DNA of 64,000 nucleotides from Ciborinia camelliae (lineage: Eukaryota > Ascomycota > Leotiomycetes > Helotiales > Sclerotiniaceae). Below are positions 33,336-47,182 of the stretch, piece after piece. A program made the position numbers and the translations under genes. A model generated the notes under the pieces. That model did no database searches, was not told the DNA's origin, and saw nothing but the letters and a program-made list of their open reading frames with translations. The stretch is taken from the NCBI GenBank assembly GCA_025890175.1, contig JANPYM010000008.1, positions 983,337 to 1,047,336 of the forward strand. Reading direction: 5' to 3'. Position 1 is the stretch's first letter, and each line of letters begins with the position of its first letter.

Positions 33336-36300
33336 ATGTCGTTCCCCTCACCGGCTCCAGGGACACCTCGGCGTCGTGGAGACTCCGTGTCATCACACAC
33401 AAGTCCCCGCCTGATTCCTAATTCTTCTGGCTCGCAAGATGGGGCCTCATCCAATATGCCGTCCGATTTGAATCACGGCTCCCTTCGAGGTCAATCCGCG
33501 CAACAGACTTCGACTTCCAATACCCTTGGTACTTCACACCAGTACCAACCTACACGTTCGTTTGTTCACCTCTCCTATCGTGGAGACCCAGGTAAGTACC
33601 GTCCCATTAACTCTGATGAGATATCAAAATGGAATATACTCTAACGTCATCGTAGCCCCCATAGACAGCGCACAGTATGCCCGAAGTGTTAGGGAAGATA
33701 CGGCCGAGCTTGCGTCATATGCCCTGTCGGATACACCAACCCAGGTTCCTCCTTCCCCAACCAGGCCACGTACAACGCAGATGCACATCGAATCATACTT
33801 CAAGGGGGGTGAAGACGAGTCAAGACCGAATCGAGAAACTGAATATCCACGTCACGAAACTATAGAAGAAGTGTCTGAGCCAGTCACTCCAGAGGAAGGC
33901 TCTTCAAGCAGCCTTAAACTTAGCGCATCTGTTATAACGAATATGCTCAGAACTTCCCCTCCAAGTACGTCACCACCGAACAAAGATGGGGCATTGGCAT
34001 ATGGAGCCATCAAAAATGGCCAAGGCGATTCCAATTCGCGGAATGGTCGTCTTATAATTACCTCACAAGGTGTTAAGATGGATTCGACCGAACGCACACC
34101 CTTACTGTCCCAAGTTTCTTCACCCTCACATTCTCGCCCCGATTGGATCAGAGGGAATCAAGATCTCGAAAGTTTAAATACGAAAAAAGCACCAACTTGG
34201 CCAAAGTTACGGAACGTCTTGAGATCAACCAAAAGCCGAGGCACTAGCGTCGTCGAAACTGCTTTCAACCCCAAACGCTGGGATAGAAAGGCAATATGGA
34301 AATACTGCGTCATGGCACCGGTTCAATCTCTACCAGCAGTACTTCTAGGAATGCTGCTCAATATCTTGGATGCGTTATCATACGGAATGGTAAGTTTTAT
34401 TACTATTTATTACTGATTGCACACAAGAATTTGTTTCTGCTGTTTCTTTCGCCTCTGCCCCTTTTTCATTATCCCGCCGCAAACCATTGTCCTAGTGAAT
34501 TTTTTTTATATACTTGGATTATACGTGTTACATACTAATGTTTGTCTGTACAGATCTTATTCCCTCTTGGGCAACCAATTTTTGAAAAACTTGGTGCTGC
34601 TGGCATCTCCATATTTTACGTGAGCACAATAATCTCTCAATTGGTGTTCTCGTGCGGTATGAGTAAATTCAAAGGAGGGATTGGTAGTGAAATGATAGAA
34701 GTTGTGCCATTTTTTCATAAAATGGCGTTTACGATAATGGATGTGGTTGGCGAAGATAATCCCGAAGCCGTCATCGCAACAACTATCACGTCATATGCAA
34801 TCAGTTCCATTTTGACAGGTCTTGTATTCTTCCTCATGGGCACCTGTGGTTTTGGTTACATCGTTGGATTTATTCCTAGACACATCCTTATTGGATGCAT
34901 TGGTGGCGTTGGTTGGTTCCTCATTGCTACTGGGTTTGAGGTTACAGCGCGCCTTGATGGAAATTTGAATTACGACTTGAACACCCTACATAAGATGTTT
35001 CAGTCTGATACCATTGCTTTATGGGCCATTCCTTTCGCCACAGCTCTCTTCGTCGTTTGGTCGCAAACCAAAATTACCTCGAAATTTTATTTGTCTGCCG
35101 TTATCATGGCCATTCCAGCAGTATTCTACTTCTTTGTCTTCTCATTGGATGAGCTGGAAGTACCCAATCTACGTCAAAACGGTTGGATTTTTGAGGGGCC
35201 TGAGGCCAGTGAGCCATGGTGGTATTTCTGGACCTTGTACAAGTTCAATCTTGTTCGCTGGGACGCCATTCTTTCCACTGTCCCTGCCATGTTTGCTTTG
35301 ACATTTTTTGGACTTTTACATGTTCCGATCAATGTTCCGGCGTTGGCCATCAACGTTGGAGAGGATCATCTCAACTTGGACCGGGAACTAATCGCACACG
35401 GTATCTCAAATATGCTATCTGGATTTGCAGGGAGTGTTCAAAATTATCTGGTTTACACCAATTCCATACTCTTTATGAGATCAGGTGGTAGTCGTCTAGC
35501 TGGCATTTTGCTTGCTGCCGCAACTTTCGGCATTTTGGTGTATGGACTTGTTCTAATCGGATACATACCCGTCATGATGGTCGGGGCTCTCATCTTTGTT
35601 CTTGGCTTCGAACTTTTGGTTGAGGCCGTGTGGGTACCAAGGAAGAAGCTGAAGCCCCTTGAGTATTTAACAGTAAGTTTAATGTTTCACTACATGCCCC
35701 TCAGATTTCTCTTACACTTGAATTTTCATATCGCTACCTCGTCCGGAGAAAAGCTAACATTAAAATTAGGTGTGCATAATAGTAATCACGATGGGTATCT
35801 ATGATTTCGTCGCTGGCATTTTCCTTGGCATCGGCCTTGCCTTCGTGTCCTTGGTATTCCAGACCTCTAGGATTCCTGCAGTCAGAGCATCTTACTCCGG
35901 TGAAATTGCCGGATCCACCGTTCGTAGAAATGCTACTCAGTCCCGCTATCTTCGCGACGTGGGCCAGCAAATTCACGTCACAAAGCTAGCTGGATATCTT
36001 TTCTTTGGAACTATCGTCAGTGTCGAAGAACGTATCCGTGCATTGGTCGAAGACGAAGCATTCACCGAAAGACCGATACGTTTCTTGATATTTGACCTGT
36101 ACCATGTAACAGGAATTGACTACTCCGCTGCAGAAGCATTCCTTAGATTGAACCGAATATTCAGTAAAAAGGGTGTTACCTTATCTCTTAGTGGTATCGA
36201 CCCAGAAGGTCCTTTAGGAAACCATCTTAGATCCGTTGGTCTTGGTCAAGGCCAAGTGATTGAGGATGGTAATGAAGTTACATTATTTCAGGATCTGAAT

Positions 36301-36984
36301 TCCGCATTGGAAAGTTGCGAAAACGAATTATTGAAAACACTTTACGCTAGTCAACAAGCTCGCGCCAGTCGAAACGCCTCCGCCGATCATCTAGAAGTAC
36401 CCGATGGTCGAGGCCGCGGCAGATCCTTCTCAAATTTCGATACACAATTCAGCTCTCCAAGACGCAACCAACTTTTCCAAATGGCTACTAATGCTCTGGA
36501 GCAAACAACCTTGTCTGATACGAAATATTCTAATTTCAAAGAACCCCTTCGCTTAATTCTGCAAACCTTCCAAGGCCTCACTGATAAAAACGAAGATTTC
36601 TGGTTCCGCGCCATCCCCTTCTTCACCCGCAAAGAATACCTCGCCGGTACAACGCTCTATCGTCGCGGTGAACCTGCAAAGGGGTTTTATCTCCTTGAAG
36701 AAGGTATTCTGCGCGCCGATTACAAGTTACCTCAAGGTCGCTATTTTGAAAGCATAGTTGCCGGAACTACGTGTGGCGAATTGCCATTTTTCTCCGAAAC
36801 GGATCGCACGGCAACGGTTGTGGCTGAGAGACATTGTGTGGCATGGTTGATGAATAAGGGGGATTGGGAGTTGTTGCAGGAGAAGGAAAAGGAGGTTGCG
36901 CAGGAGTTGCTGAGGATTGGATTGAAGTTGACGAGCGAGAGGATGAGTGCTATTACGAGTTATGTTTTGACTACTGCGGGATAG
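33336..36984 (+). CDS. vsb1: SulP-type transporter with STAS and cNMP-binding domains (Vsb1/YGR125W-like)
   Basis: Four exons (33336-33591, 33656-34389, 34554-35672, 35770-36984) give 1107 aa. A disordered Ser/Pro/Thr-rich cytosolic head of about 320 residues leads into a SulP membrane domain with about ten to twelve helices (ILFPLGQPIF onward, IVGFIPRHILIGCIGGVG, INVPALAINVGEDH). A STAS domain follows (IRFLIFDLYHVTGIDYSAAEAF), then a C-terminal cyclic-nucleotide-binding-like fold (GFYLLEEGILRADY, CGELPFFSETDRTATVVAE). This SulP+STAS+cNMP order matches yeast YGR125W/Vsb1, a vacuolar membrane protein needed for basic amino acid storage. It does not match plasma-membrane sulfate permeases. Symbol given by architecture; substrate not shown by the sequence. 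Confidence 0.88.
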
Positions 36985-38186
36985 GGGGGTTGCGTAGGGT
37001 TTCCCAAGTCGAAATCTAAAGTGAGACTTTGGGATGGAATGGGACTGGCTAGTGGTGGTTGTATTTGATGGATTAAGGGATATTTATTGGTCTACAGTAC
37101 ATTGTTTCATTATTATATACCTTGAAGGAACATAAATTGTAGTTAATTTCATGGCGTCTAAGGGTGGGGGAAAAATGGGAAAATGGGATTTGGGTTGAAT
37201 AAGTGGTAATAGATTTGGATAGGACACATTGGATTTGGGTGGACTCGTGGCTGGTGGATGCAAAGGGTAACCCCAAATAGGGGGACATATATATAGTTCA
37301 AATTATTTTCTGGCTGGTAATTAGCTGATTTGCGTTTTGCGTTTGCGTTTGCGCTTTGCGTTTGCGCTTTGCGTTTGCGCTTTGCGTTTTGATGGGGTAT
37401 GGTGAAGATATCTAGTAGGTATGCAGTGTGAAGAAGACTTTACTAATGTGAGAATCTTTGAGCTTGCATGGATGGATTGATGGATGGAAATCATGTATAA
37501 GGTATGTATAAGTTATGTAGGTATGTAGGTATGTATGCTCTTGAAGAGGTTAGGTTGGTATTATTTGATTGATGGATTGATAGATTGATGGATTGATAGA
37601 TTGATTGACAAATCTGAATTGGAATGAATATTGATGAATATTGATGAATATTGATGAGTGTTATGAATGTTATGGAGACATCTAAGCCTACTTACCTAAG
37701 GGGTGATTGTCAATCTGGAATTAGAATTAGAACATTGGAACATTGGAACATTGAAGACCGAGTGTGATAGTGTTAAGAGATACTTACCCATCCAAGTACC
37801 GAGGGAGATTTCGATTTCGATTTCGATTTCGATTTCGATTTCGATTTCGATTTGGCCCTGTGGTATTTAGCGATATCTCTGCCTTGGGGTTGGAAGTTAT
37901 GTGTATTCAGTATCACAGCAGGTAATTTAACACTCGCTCTGCAAACTCCGGCCCACTCACTCCAATATTTCTTCGAATCATCATTCTTAATGCAATATAA
38001 GATTACCTACTTCATATTATTTATTAGGTGTTCTATAAACTGTTTCCAAACATATTATTATTAGGTATTCCGCAAGTTCCTTAGGTATGCAGCTAATTAG
38101 TTATCATCCCATAAATCCTCGCTATAAATTTGCGACGTGTTCTATTTTGCAATATCCCACGCGAGCCAATCGCCCGCCAAGAATCA
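36985..38186. other. Convergent intergenic region dense in simple repeats
   Basis: 3' flanks of the Vsb1-like and ABC transporter genes. The microsatellite cluster is listed separately; otherwise nothing coding is seen. Confidence 0.55.
37331..37856. repeat. Cluster of five unrelated microsatellites
   Basis: In about 530 bp: a TTTGCG/CTTTGCG run (37331-37390), GTATGTAG words (37505-37540), a GATTGATGGATTGATA run (37565-37608), a GAATATTGAT triplet (37623-37655), an AACATTGG triplet (37730-37755) and about eight GATTTC hexamers (37809-37856). Confidence 0.9.
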
Positions 38187-41100
38187 CTATCCTCTTCTTC
38201 CCACCCCCCTAAACGCACTCTTAACTTTCGCAATCAACCTCCCCAGCCCCCCAAACAAACTCGCCAAACCAAAACTCCACCCTCGAATCCTCACCGTGTA
38301 GATGAAGAAATAAACCAACGCCCAATTACTCACGCAAAAGCCCAGGAAAATGCCAAAATCCCTCCACTTATCACCCGGGTTCACGTTCAACGTCCTCATG
38401 AACTCCTCGCCGCTGGCATAGGGACAATATCCGCAATTTGCCGTCGCGTCCGGGTTCGTTAGATAGCCTGTTCCGGTCGACGTTACGAAATTGCTAGCGT
38501 AAGCGGAACAGGATTGGCCGGGTGGAGGGTTGAAGTGAGCAGCTTCGTTGGAGGTGCATTGGACGGGGACATGGGAGAGGGTGGCGGCGATGACGCCGCC
38601 GATCCAATATGTGGCTGGGTTGAGATAGTAGAGCCAGTAGCGCCAGAAGACGGAGAGTTGGGAGTAAGGACGGACGACACCGTTGAAGAGGGCGAAGATG
38701 ACGAAGAAGAATGGGAGCACGTTGGAGATGACGGTGAAGGAGGGGGCGAAGGCACAGATCCATTGACCCCAGGAGGCTTGGAAGAGGAACTACGGAAGGT
38801 TCGTTAGTACCTATGTATTCATTGTGAGTTGGGGAAGGGAGGAAGAAACTTACAAAAAGCATCGTCATCAGGAATACATAGCCGGATGTGGAAGAGTCGC
38901 TGGGGAGACCGGTAGGCCAATACCATAATGCCCAGTAAATCACCGCTCCGATAATGGCAATGGGGATCTCGGCAATGATGTTCGCAGTGCAGAATGCAAC
39001 CCAACCGTAAATCCTCGAAGGGAGTTCTCGCGCTTCCCAAAGCGCACGGTTCTGATAGAACTTGGGCACCACGGCATTGACGATGGTGGGTGGAATGAGG
39101 AGAATCAAGAATGACGTGAACATTCGGTTCTGCATATCGACGATGCTGAAGCCCAATTGCCAAAATGTGAAGCCATTAAAGATACCAATTATGACCGAGG
39201 TGAAAAGCTTGCCATAGAGGTATGAAGGATCGCGCCAATATTGAATAAAGAGACGTTTAGTCAATTCCGTTGTTTGAAGTGCCACCGGCGACGCAAATTC
39301 ACGTTGGGAATGAGCCTCTGGAGCGGCAACCTGGGCACGCTCGGATTTGATGCGGTCAATCTCCTGCATAACATGTTTATTTTCTTCCGAATTGAGCCAT
39401 TCGTCGTTCCAGTTCAGTCGTTTGCCATCTCGACGCTTCCCACCCTTGGCGGCCGTTTCGAGGATAAACTCTGCGACGTTCTTTTGCGGAGGACAGTGCA
39501 CACCGCGATCGGCAAAGTACTTTACCACTGCGGAGCCATTTTCGCCCACGGGGCCGAAGTAGAATGTGTTGCCGCCGGGGTTTAGGGCTAGGATCATATC
39601 GAACTCTTGGATGAGGACCGAGGAGGGTTGATGGATAGTACAGACGATGGCTTGACCGGCGGCAGAAAGTTTCTTCAGGAAACGCACGATGGAATACGCC
39701 GATTGCGAATCGAGCCCAGATGTAGGTTCGTCCAAAAAGAGCAGAAGATTCGGTTTTGCCGCGAGTTCAACGCCAATCGTCACTCTCTTTCTCTGCTCCA
39801 CGCCTAACGATCTGACCAGAGCATCTTGCATGTCTCGCAATTCCAGAAGATCGATGATCTTGTCTACGTATTCAATCTTCTCGGCTTTGGGAACCGTGTG
39901 TTCTTGTCGAAGGATAGCAGAGAATTCGAGGGCTTCTCGGATCGTGGCCGTGCCATCATGAAGATCCATTTGCTCACAGAATCCAGTACCCCTTTGGAAT
40001 TCCGTGTCCAATGGTCGTCCATCAACCAACATATCACCTGTCACTACACCGGTCTTTTGACGTTGAGAAAGGGTGTTCAGTAGTGTAGTTTTTCCTGCTC
40101 CACTAGCTCCCATCAATGCAACCATAATTCCAGGTTTGGCGTAGCCATTGATTTTGTTGAGGAGTTTGCGCTCGCCACCAAGATAGGGTACTGTGTACTC
40201 GACGTTCTCCCACGTAAATACGCTTTCCGAACCGGAAATATCTCGGAGTGCTTCTTCTTGAGGAGGTTCTAGGGTATCACTGGAAGAGGCACCGCTTGTA
40301 GGAACTGGACTTGCAGAATGCGGCGGGTTTTCTTCGTCGGGCGTAGCATTTTCTGCCTTGACCTTGTTCTTTGCAGCCTTAGAGCGCTTGAATTCGAGTG
40401 CACCACTACCACCAGAGGTGAAATCAAATATTTCAGCGGCAATAGCAGTGACAAGGATGTAGAGAACAGTGAAAGCAATAACTATAACATATCAGATACT
40501 GAATAGTATGAAACTTTACACGAAAGATTATTGACACTAACCGACACCAAAGTTCCTCCAGAGATGAGATCTTGAGTAGTTGAAGCTTTCCTCAAGATAT
40601 CTAGATCCTGGTACAATCAAGCTTCCGACCTCAGCACCAGTAGAAGCACAGCCCTGAAATTCGGAATTGGTATACCCTGGACCACGGGGAACAATTTGAC
40701 CCGGAGCACAAGGGATGTTTTTATTGTAGAACTCGTCTGAGATGACAGCTTCAAAAGAGTATGATAGAGGATTGACGTAGTAAAGCCATCCAAACCAGAT
40801 ATATTTAGAAACCAATAGTGGTTTAGGAATCACATATCCAGTGAAAATACTGTATTTTGTCAATGGGTAAAATCGCGCAAGACATGTGTGTGACTTACAT
40901 CAGAAGGTTAAGTCCAATGCCCGAAAACCTAACGGCATCGTCGATTGATGGCGAGAGCGCGGCAAACATACGATACAAGGAGGTGATGCAAATGGTCGTG
41001 AGATAAATGAACAGTGCATAGATGAAGTATTTTCCAGCATCCACATCAAGTCCAGTGATGAAATACTGTCATTGTTAGAATGGCTTCCGCAAAACCACGA

Positions 41101-43216
41101 GTAACTAAGTACTTACCACTACAATAGAGAACGGGATAACCTGCAGCAATAACAGCGGGAAATCCTGAACGACACGAGCAACCACAACGGCCGACGGACG
41201 ATAGAAAGCATAATCTTTGTGTCTGGCAATGATGGGTCTACCACCAACAGCCTTCATCAATTCAGATAACTGCAGCCAACCCAAGAAAAGAACGGAGAAG
41301 AAGAGAGTACCGCCCCGGGAGAAGTTTCCAAGGGTATTGTTTGGTTGCCCGTGAAACAAGGAGCCGACAATAAGACTGTTGGAAATAATAATGAAGAATT
41401 TGGTATACAAAGTGGTCTTATCTCCAAGAGTCAATTCAATTTCGCGTTTGGTGCACGCAAGGACTTGGCGAAAGAAGGAGACGGTGTAAGGGGACCGGGG
41501 TCCAACAGTCTTGGATTTCGTCTCTTCCACGGAAGCCTTAAATTGCCGTGCATCTGCATGGTTGGTTTCGCGTAGCATTCTTTCATAGGACTCAACATCT
41601 TCCAGAAGGAGTTCGTAATCTTCGCTTTCGCGGAATGCTTTCTCGAGCTCAGCAGAGCCTTTTGGAATAGGACCTTCGAAATCCTTCTGGAAACGGCGTT
41701 CGGCAGGATCCGTGCAAGCTGTTAGGAAATCTGCCGTAGTCTGTCTTGGTAGGCAATAATACCCTATCCTCTCGAAGTAGTTCTTGGCGTCACCCGCTGG
41801 TCCTGAATATACCATACGTCCCTCATCAATTACTAGTACCTTGTCCATGAGCTCGTATATTTGCTCTCCGGCTTGGTAGAGGCTAACTAGAGTTGTTCTG
41901 TTGCTGATGTCGGTCATCACTCCAAGGGAATTGGCGTAGTCTAATGCTGTCGATGCATCAAGTCCACGAGTAGAATTGTCCCAAGAGACAACTGTGCTCT
42001 TAGTAGCAATCGACTCCGCTATCGATACTCGTTTGCGCTCACCACCGGAAACACCTCGGACAAAAGCCTACATAAAGTGTCAGAGTCTATCTACCTAGGT
42101 ATACCCCATAACCGCAAGCGGGTAGGGAGGTAAAAACTCACATCTCCAACGAGAGTATGACGGGTATGAGAAATACCAAACATCTTCAGGAGCGCTGTAA
42201 TTATCGTCGGAATCTCTCCCTTTTCGTGCTTCTTCGTCTTGTTTAGAAGTGAAAAATCCAAAGTTTGCTCAACTGTGAGACTTGGAAAGTGCTGGTCATC
42301 TTCTTCGTTATAATTCACCTCTCCCCGATAGTGTTTTTCTTGTTCTTCGGCAGAAATGCCTCCGTATGAGACTTCTCCGGTGACACCAGCATAATTACCT
42401 CTCTTATTCGAAATGGCTTTAAGGAACGTGCTACATCCAGAACCAGGTCTGCCCAAAACCAGAAGCATCTCTCCATCCCTCACACACCCAGTAAAATCGT
42501 GGATCAAATCACGTTTCTGGCCATGGGATCCAGGTTTGGGGAGTGCAGGGATGAAGCGTGCCAACAATTTGTATAAGTCGGGTCCGAAAGTCTACAATGT
42601 ATAGATTAGTTTCGGACATTGTGTACATTTGGGAAAGACGAATACCTACGCCCATGATAGCAGAGGGAAGAGTCTTGACATAAGTTGAAATTGCTCCAAC
42701 CCCCTGTACAGTCAAGTTCTTGTATACCACACCAACTTTTTTAGCACTCCCTCTCGTGTTTCGTTTCTCAAAATGACCATCTTTGAGAAAGTCTCCTAGT
42801 ACGAATTCATCCTCATCCTCAGCCGCTGTTTCTTCAGGCTTTTCTTCTTCTTCTTGTGCCTCTATATCTTGATCAGCAGTCGTTCGTGGGCGACGACTGG
42901 CATTGGTGACAATTCTCTTCAATGCCGAAGGTCTTCGGACAGTTGCCACACTCTTTTGTGAACGAGTTCTCGACAAATGTGTGAGTTGCTGGCGCAATTG
43001 TTCGAAGTCTTGCATAGCAGCCGAACAATTGACCGGTCCGCCTTGGTCATTTTCTCCCCAGCTTCCATCATTGTTTCTCCCACACTCAGAGGATGAGCGC
43101 TCCTCTGGTTGAACAAGCTCTCCACGATAACTATCAGAATGTAATGGAATTTGAGCTGCCTCCTGACCCTCCGCAGCTCTCTCTGCGTACATCCGTTCAG
43201 CATGTGTGTAAAACAT
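38187..43216 (-). CDS. PDR-type ABC-G multidrug transporter
   Basis: Full-size efflux pump with NBD-TMD-NBD-TMD order. Seven exons (42650-43216, 42142-42591, 41117-42067, 40899-41065, 40542-40849, 38854-40481, 38187-38789) give 1557 aa in frame. NBD1 has the degenerate Walker A GRPGSGCST (Cys for Lys), a canonical VSGGERKRVS signature and the unusual Walker B end WDNSTRGLD. NBD2 has a normal GASGAGKTT and DEPTSGLD but an altered signature, LGVEQRKR. This asymmetry is the rule for fungal PDR pumps, where one ATP site is inactive. The N-terminus is acidic and Arg-rich, and the second TMD has a Cys-rich outer loop (CGYCPYASGEEF). Such pumps export azoles and plant or microbial toxins. Start MFYTHAERMYAE chosen as the first Met. 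Confidence 0.95.
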
Positions 43217-44496
43217 TTTGATGGTGGTTGCACGTAAAGTGCCGTGAGTTGATGATGAGTGAAAAGGAAAGTTTACAAAACAAGAGGTAAAAGGTAAACA
43301 AACTCCGGATATATAGAAACAAAGAACGGTTAGAAATACATGTGTAGGTAGGTAAGAAAACTAGTACCGGTGAATCGACCGACTTAGCTTCAGATATTGA
43401 GAATTATAAATCGACGAAACCAAAACATCAGAGGATATTAATTAAGGTAAGAGCACTCTATCGCCAAGGGGGGCTCATGCATGCTCAATATTCCCGTTCT
43501 GATTTGAAGGGAGACTTGTAGAGTGCCGTGAAATAATTTCAGCACGATACAGTATCAGATAATTCAGATTGTGGCTTTAGTGAAATGCAGCTTTTTTTGC
43601 TTCTGATCTGTGTCCAGATTATCAATCAAAGAGAAACAATCTACCTGGCTTATGGCTTATCCAATAATGTAATGCCAGATTAGATTCGGAATAAAGGCTG
43701 AACATGTAAATTGATGAGTCGAAGTGACTGAGCAAATGATGACGATAAGCTACTAAGCTACCATGCTTGAGCCATGGGAGAGTTAGCGCCGTTCATGACG
43801 AAAGAGACCCTTTTCCCAATGTACGTAGTAAATGGCACCTAGTAAGTTAGCTCCCGTTTGTCAGGAGAATGCATGCGGTGACGGTGATAAGGGAATTAAG
43901 ACGGAGGAGGTAACTAGTAAGCAATCAGGGGAAGATGCGCAAATTTCTTTCTTTGATGCAACTTTGCTCTGAATGAAGAATGAAGATCTTTTAAGGGATT
44001 AGAAATCAATGAATCCGCATTTCTTTTAGATGGGGGGTAGATGCATCCGACGCCAGGCTAGTCGTAAGCGAAGACCCGGATATGAAAACGCCAAGGTCCA
44101 GCTACCGAATGGTCTGAGCGCCCCCTTCATTTTTAAGTGGATCCGAAAATCTGATTAACAACCTCAAGTACTCGAGTAGGTGTTTCTGGTGCTTTATCAT
44201 TTCTCCGTATTGCACTGCGGATATTGCGGGTTAACAGATTGATGATAAATACAACATCTCCGTTGCAAGGCTACAACTCCCTTGGAGATAACCCACCTAA
44301 TTTTACATAATGTCATAGGCTCGAGTCCAATCTCGGCGTACGTCAACACAATTATCAACAAAGATGAGAGATTATATTTCTACTGGTATCAACCCATACA
44401 TCCAAGAACGCCGAGAGCCCAGGGCAGAGATCCACCATACCATGCCGCTAATATCATTTTTCATAGCCCATTATGCACATCTCAGCCATACATCCT
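43217..44496. other. 1.3-kb region between ABC transporter and hsp78
   Basis: Promoter of the minus-strand ABC gene and 3' flank of hsp78. No tRNA or gene recognised; a GGCTCGAGTCC word near 44322 resembles a tRNA B box but lacks a matching cloverleaf. Confidence 0.45.
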
Positions 44497-47182
44497 CTAC
44501 TCAACAATTGACACTTCAACAGCCTCGACATCCAGACCATTTCTTTCAGCATTAATCTTAACCACCGCCGTTTCCCCGGTCTTTAGTTCCCCTCTAATAA
44601 TCTTATCAGCCAATCCATTACCAATCTCCTTGGAAATGAGTCGGTTAAGCGGGCGCGCTCCAAACTTCGGGTCATATCCTCTATCGGCGAGCCATTGTCG
44701 GACCTCTTGATCTACTTCAAGTGTGATTCGTCGATCGTCTAATCTCTTCTGCAGTTCTAAGAGTCGGATATCGACGATATCTCGGAGAGCTTCGTTGGAA
44801 AGGCGTTTGAATATTATGAATTCGTCTATACGGTTTAAAAATTCAGGTGCATCTGTCATTAATGTTAGTGATACGGTGAAAAATAATAGAATGAGAACTG
44901 GGGGGGTTGTTAATCTTACAATTGTGTTGAACAACATCCATTACGGCGTTGCGGACAGAAGGCGCGATATCACCGTTTGTCTCCTCTTTGTATGGATGCG
45001 AGGGGTTGAGACCCACGAGGATATCTGCGCCAAGATTGGATGTAAATACAATGAGAGTGTTTCGGAAGTCAACTTTGTGGCCTTGACTATCTGTCAAAAA
45101 GCCTTCATCTAACACCTGTAAAAGTAAAGCGGATATATCCCTGTGTGCTTTCTCAAATTCGTCGAATAAAAGAACCGCATATGGTTTTCTCCTGACGGCT
45201 TCGGTAAGTTGTCCGGCATCATCGTATCCAACATATCCTGCGGGACTGCCTATCAATCGAGAGATCGTATGTTTTTCTTGGAATTCGCTCATATCAAATC
45301 GGACAACGGCTGACTCGGTTGAAAACAAAAAGCTTGCCATCTTCTTGCAAAGTTCAGTCTTTCCCACACCCGTCGGACCGAGAAAGAAAAACGATGCAAG
45401 CGGTCTGTTCTCGCCATTCAAGCCGGCCCGTTGCATTCGAACTGCGTTTGCGACCGATCTGAGAGCCTCATCTTGACCACGAACAGATTTTCGCAAAGTG
45501 TCTTCCATATGAATAAGCTTCTCGGCATGCCCAGAGGTCAATTTCGTGACAGGAATACCAGTGACACGTGATACAACAGCTGCGATATCGTCAGCTGTCA
45601 CAGCATCATGGATTAGAGTACCTTCGGAAGAAGGGCCTGTCTCTCCATCTTTTGGTAACTTCGCTTCCAATGATGGAATTACAGAGTATCGTAGCTCTCC
45701 AGCTCGACCATAATTGTTTTCGCGCTGTGCTTGATCGAGCTCAACGCGAGCTTTCTCGAGATCCTCCTTGGTCTTTTTGATGGCGTCAATTTCGGACCTC
45801 TCCGCCTCCCACTTCTCTGTTAACGTTTTTGCTTTTTCCTGACATTCTTTGAGATCATTTTCGAGCTTTTCGCGCCTTTCTTTACTAGCAATATCGGTCT
45901 CCTTTCTCAAACTCTCGAGCTCAATTTGAAGAGTCATAATCTTTTGATCGAGTTGCATAATATCATCCGGCTTACTTTCTTGCTGCAATCTCAGGCCACT
46001 TGCAGCTTCATCCATGAGGTCAATGGCCTTGTCGGGCAAGAAGCGATCTGTGATATATCGATTGCTGTAGGTAGCGGCAGCAACCAGAGCTCCGTCCGTA
46101 ATGCGAACTCCATGATGCACCTCATACTTTTCCTTGATACCTCTCAAGATACTGATTGTGTCTTGAATTGTAGGCTCGTTGACTTGGATAGGTTGAAAGC
46201 GTCTTGCCAGAGCGACATCCTTTTCAATTTGTCGATATTCGTTGAGAGTTGTTGCTCCACAGCATTGCAGTTCGCCCCGAGATAGCGCAGGTTTCAAAAG
46301 ATTGCTTGCATCAATACTTCCTTCAGCCTTCCCTAATCCCAGTAAAGTGTGCAGTTCATCCACGAATAGAATCACGCCACCATGAGCTTCTTGGACCTAA
46401 AGAATGTTAGAACAAATTTAGACATTAACAAATTTAAAAGTGGTAGTTCTTGAACCAGGTGCAATAGTGGTTTAGAAGATGTAGCATTGTAAGTAGATCT
46501 AACTATGAAGCCTGCCTTGATAACTTGTATGTGTTTCAAGTTTACCACTTGGTCTTGCGTACTTGAAAAACATAACAAGACAGATGTATCTACCAACAAG
46601 ATAACTACCGCAATGAAAATGACTACCCACCTCTTTCAAAACCGACTTCAAGCGTTCTTCAAAGTCGCCACGGAACTTTGCTCCAGCAATGAGTTGCCCA
46701 AGATCCAGCGATATCACCCTTTTGTCTTTCACGCTCTCTGGCACATCGCCCCTGACTATTCGTTGTGCTAGACCCTCCAATATAGCCGTCTTTCCGGTCC
46801 CTGCACTTCCAATCAACACTGGATTGTTCTTCGTTCGCCGGGATAGAACTTGTATAGTCCTATTGATTTCCGAATCTCTACCAATGACTGGATCTAGCTT
46901 CCCTTCTTTTGCTCGCGCAGTCAAATCGACACCATATTGTTCCAAGGCGGACTTTTGTTCTCCACCACTCATATCCATGCGATGGGTACCACCTGGAGGA
47001 TGTGGACGTCCATTTGCATATGTGCGAAGCCCAGTAAGAGGTGCGAGATTTCTGTAAGTAAATATTTGACTCCTGCGTAATGCTAAATTAATCAATGGTC
47101 GTCCGGCTCGAACCTGTGGAGGAGCTCCTCTTAAAAGACGAGAAGAGCTCTCAATTTGTCGTAATAATTTCATATTCCTCAT
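44497..47182 (-). CDS. hsp78: Hsp78, mitochondrial ClpB/Hsp104-family disaggregase
   Basis: AAA+ chaperone that rescues aggregated proteins in the matrix. Exons 46631-47182, 44920-46396 and 44497-44852 give 794 aa. The first 70 or so residues are Arg/Leu/Ser-rich and poor in acids, as in a mitochondrial presequence ([18 protein letters not shown]). The ClpB N-domain is absent, as in Hsp78. AAA1 has [10 protein letters not shown] and a Walker [13 protein letters not shown] coiled-coil middle domain spans about residues 320-450. AAA2 has [20 protein letters not shown] and the arginine-finger region APEFLNRID, followed by [10 protein letters not shown]. Intron 1 is 234 bp. Two Mets (47182 and 47173) are possible starts. 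Divergent from eEF1B. Confidence 0.95.
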
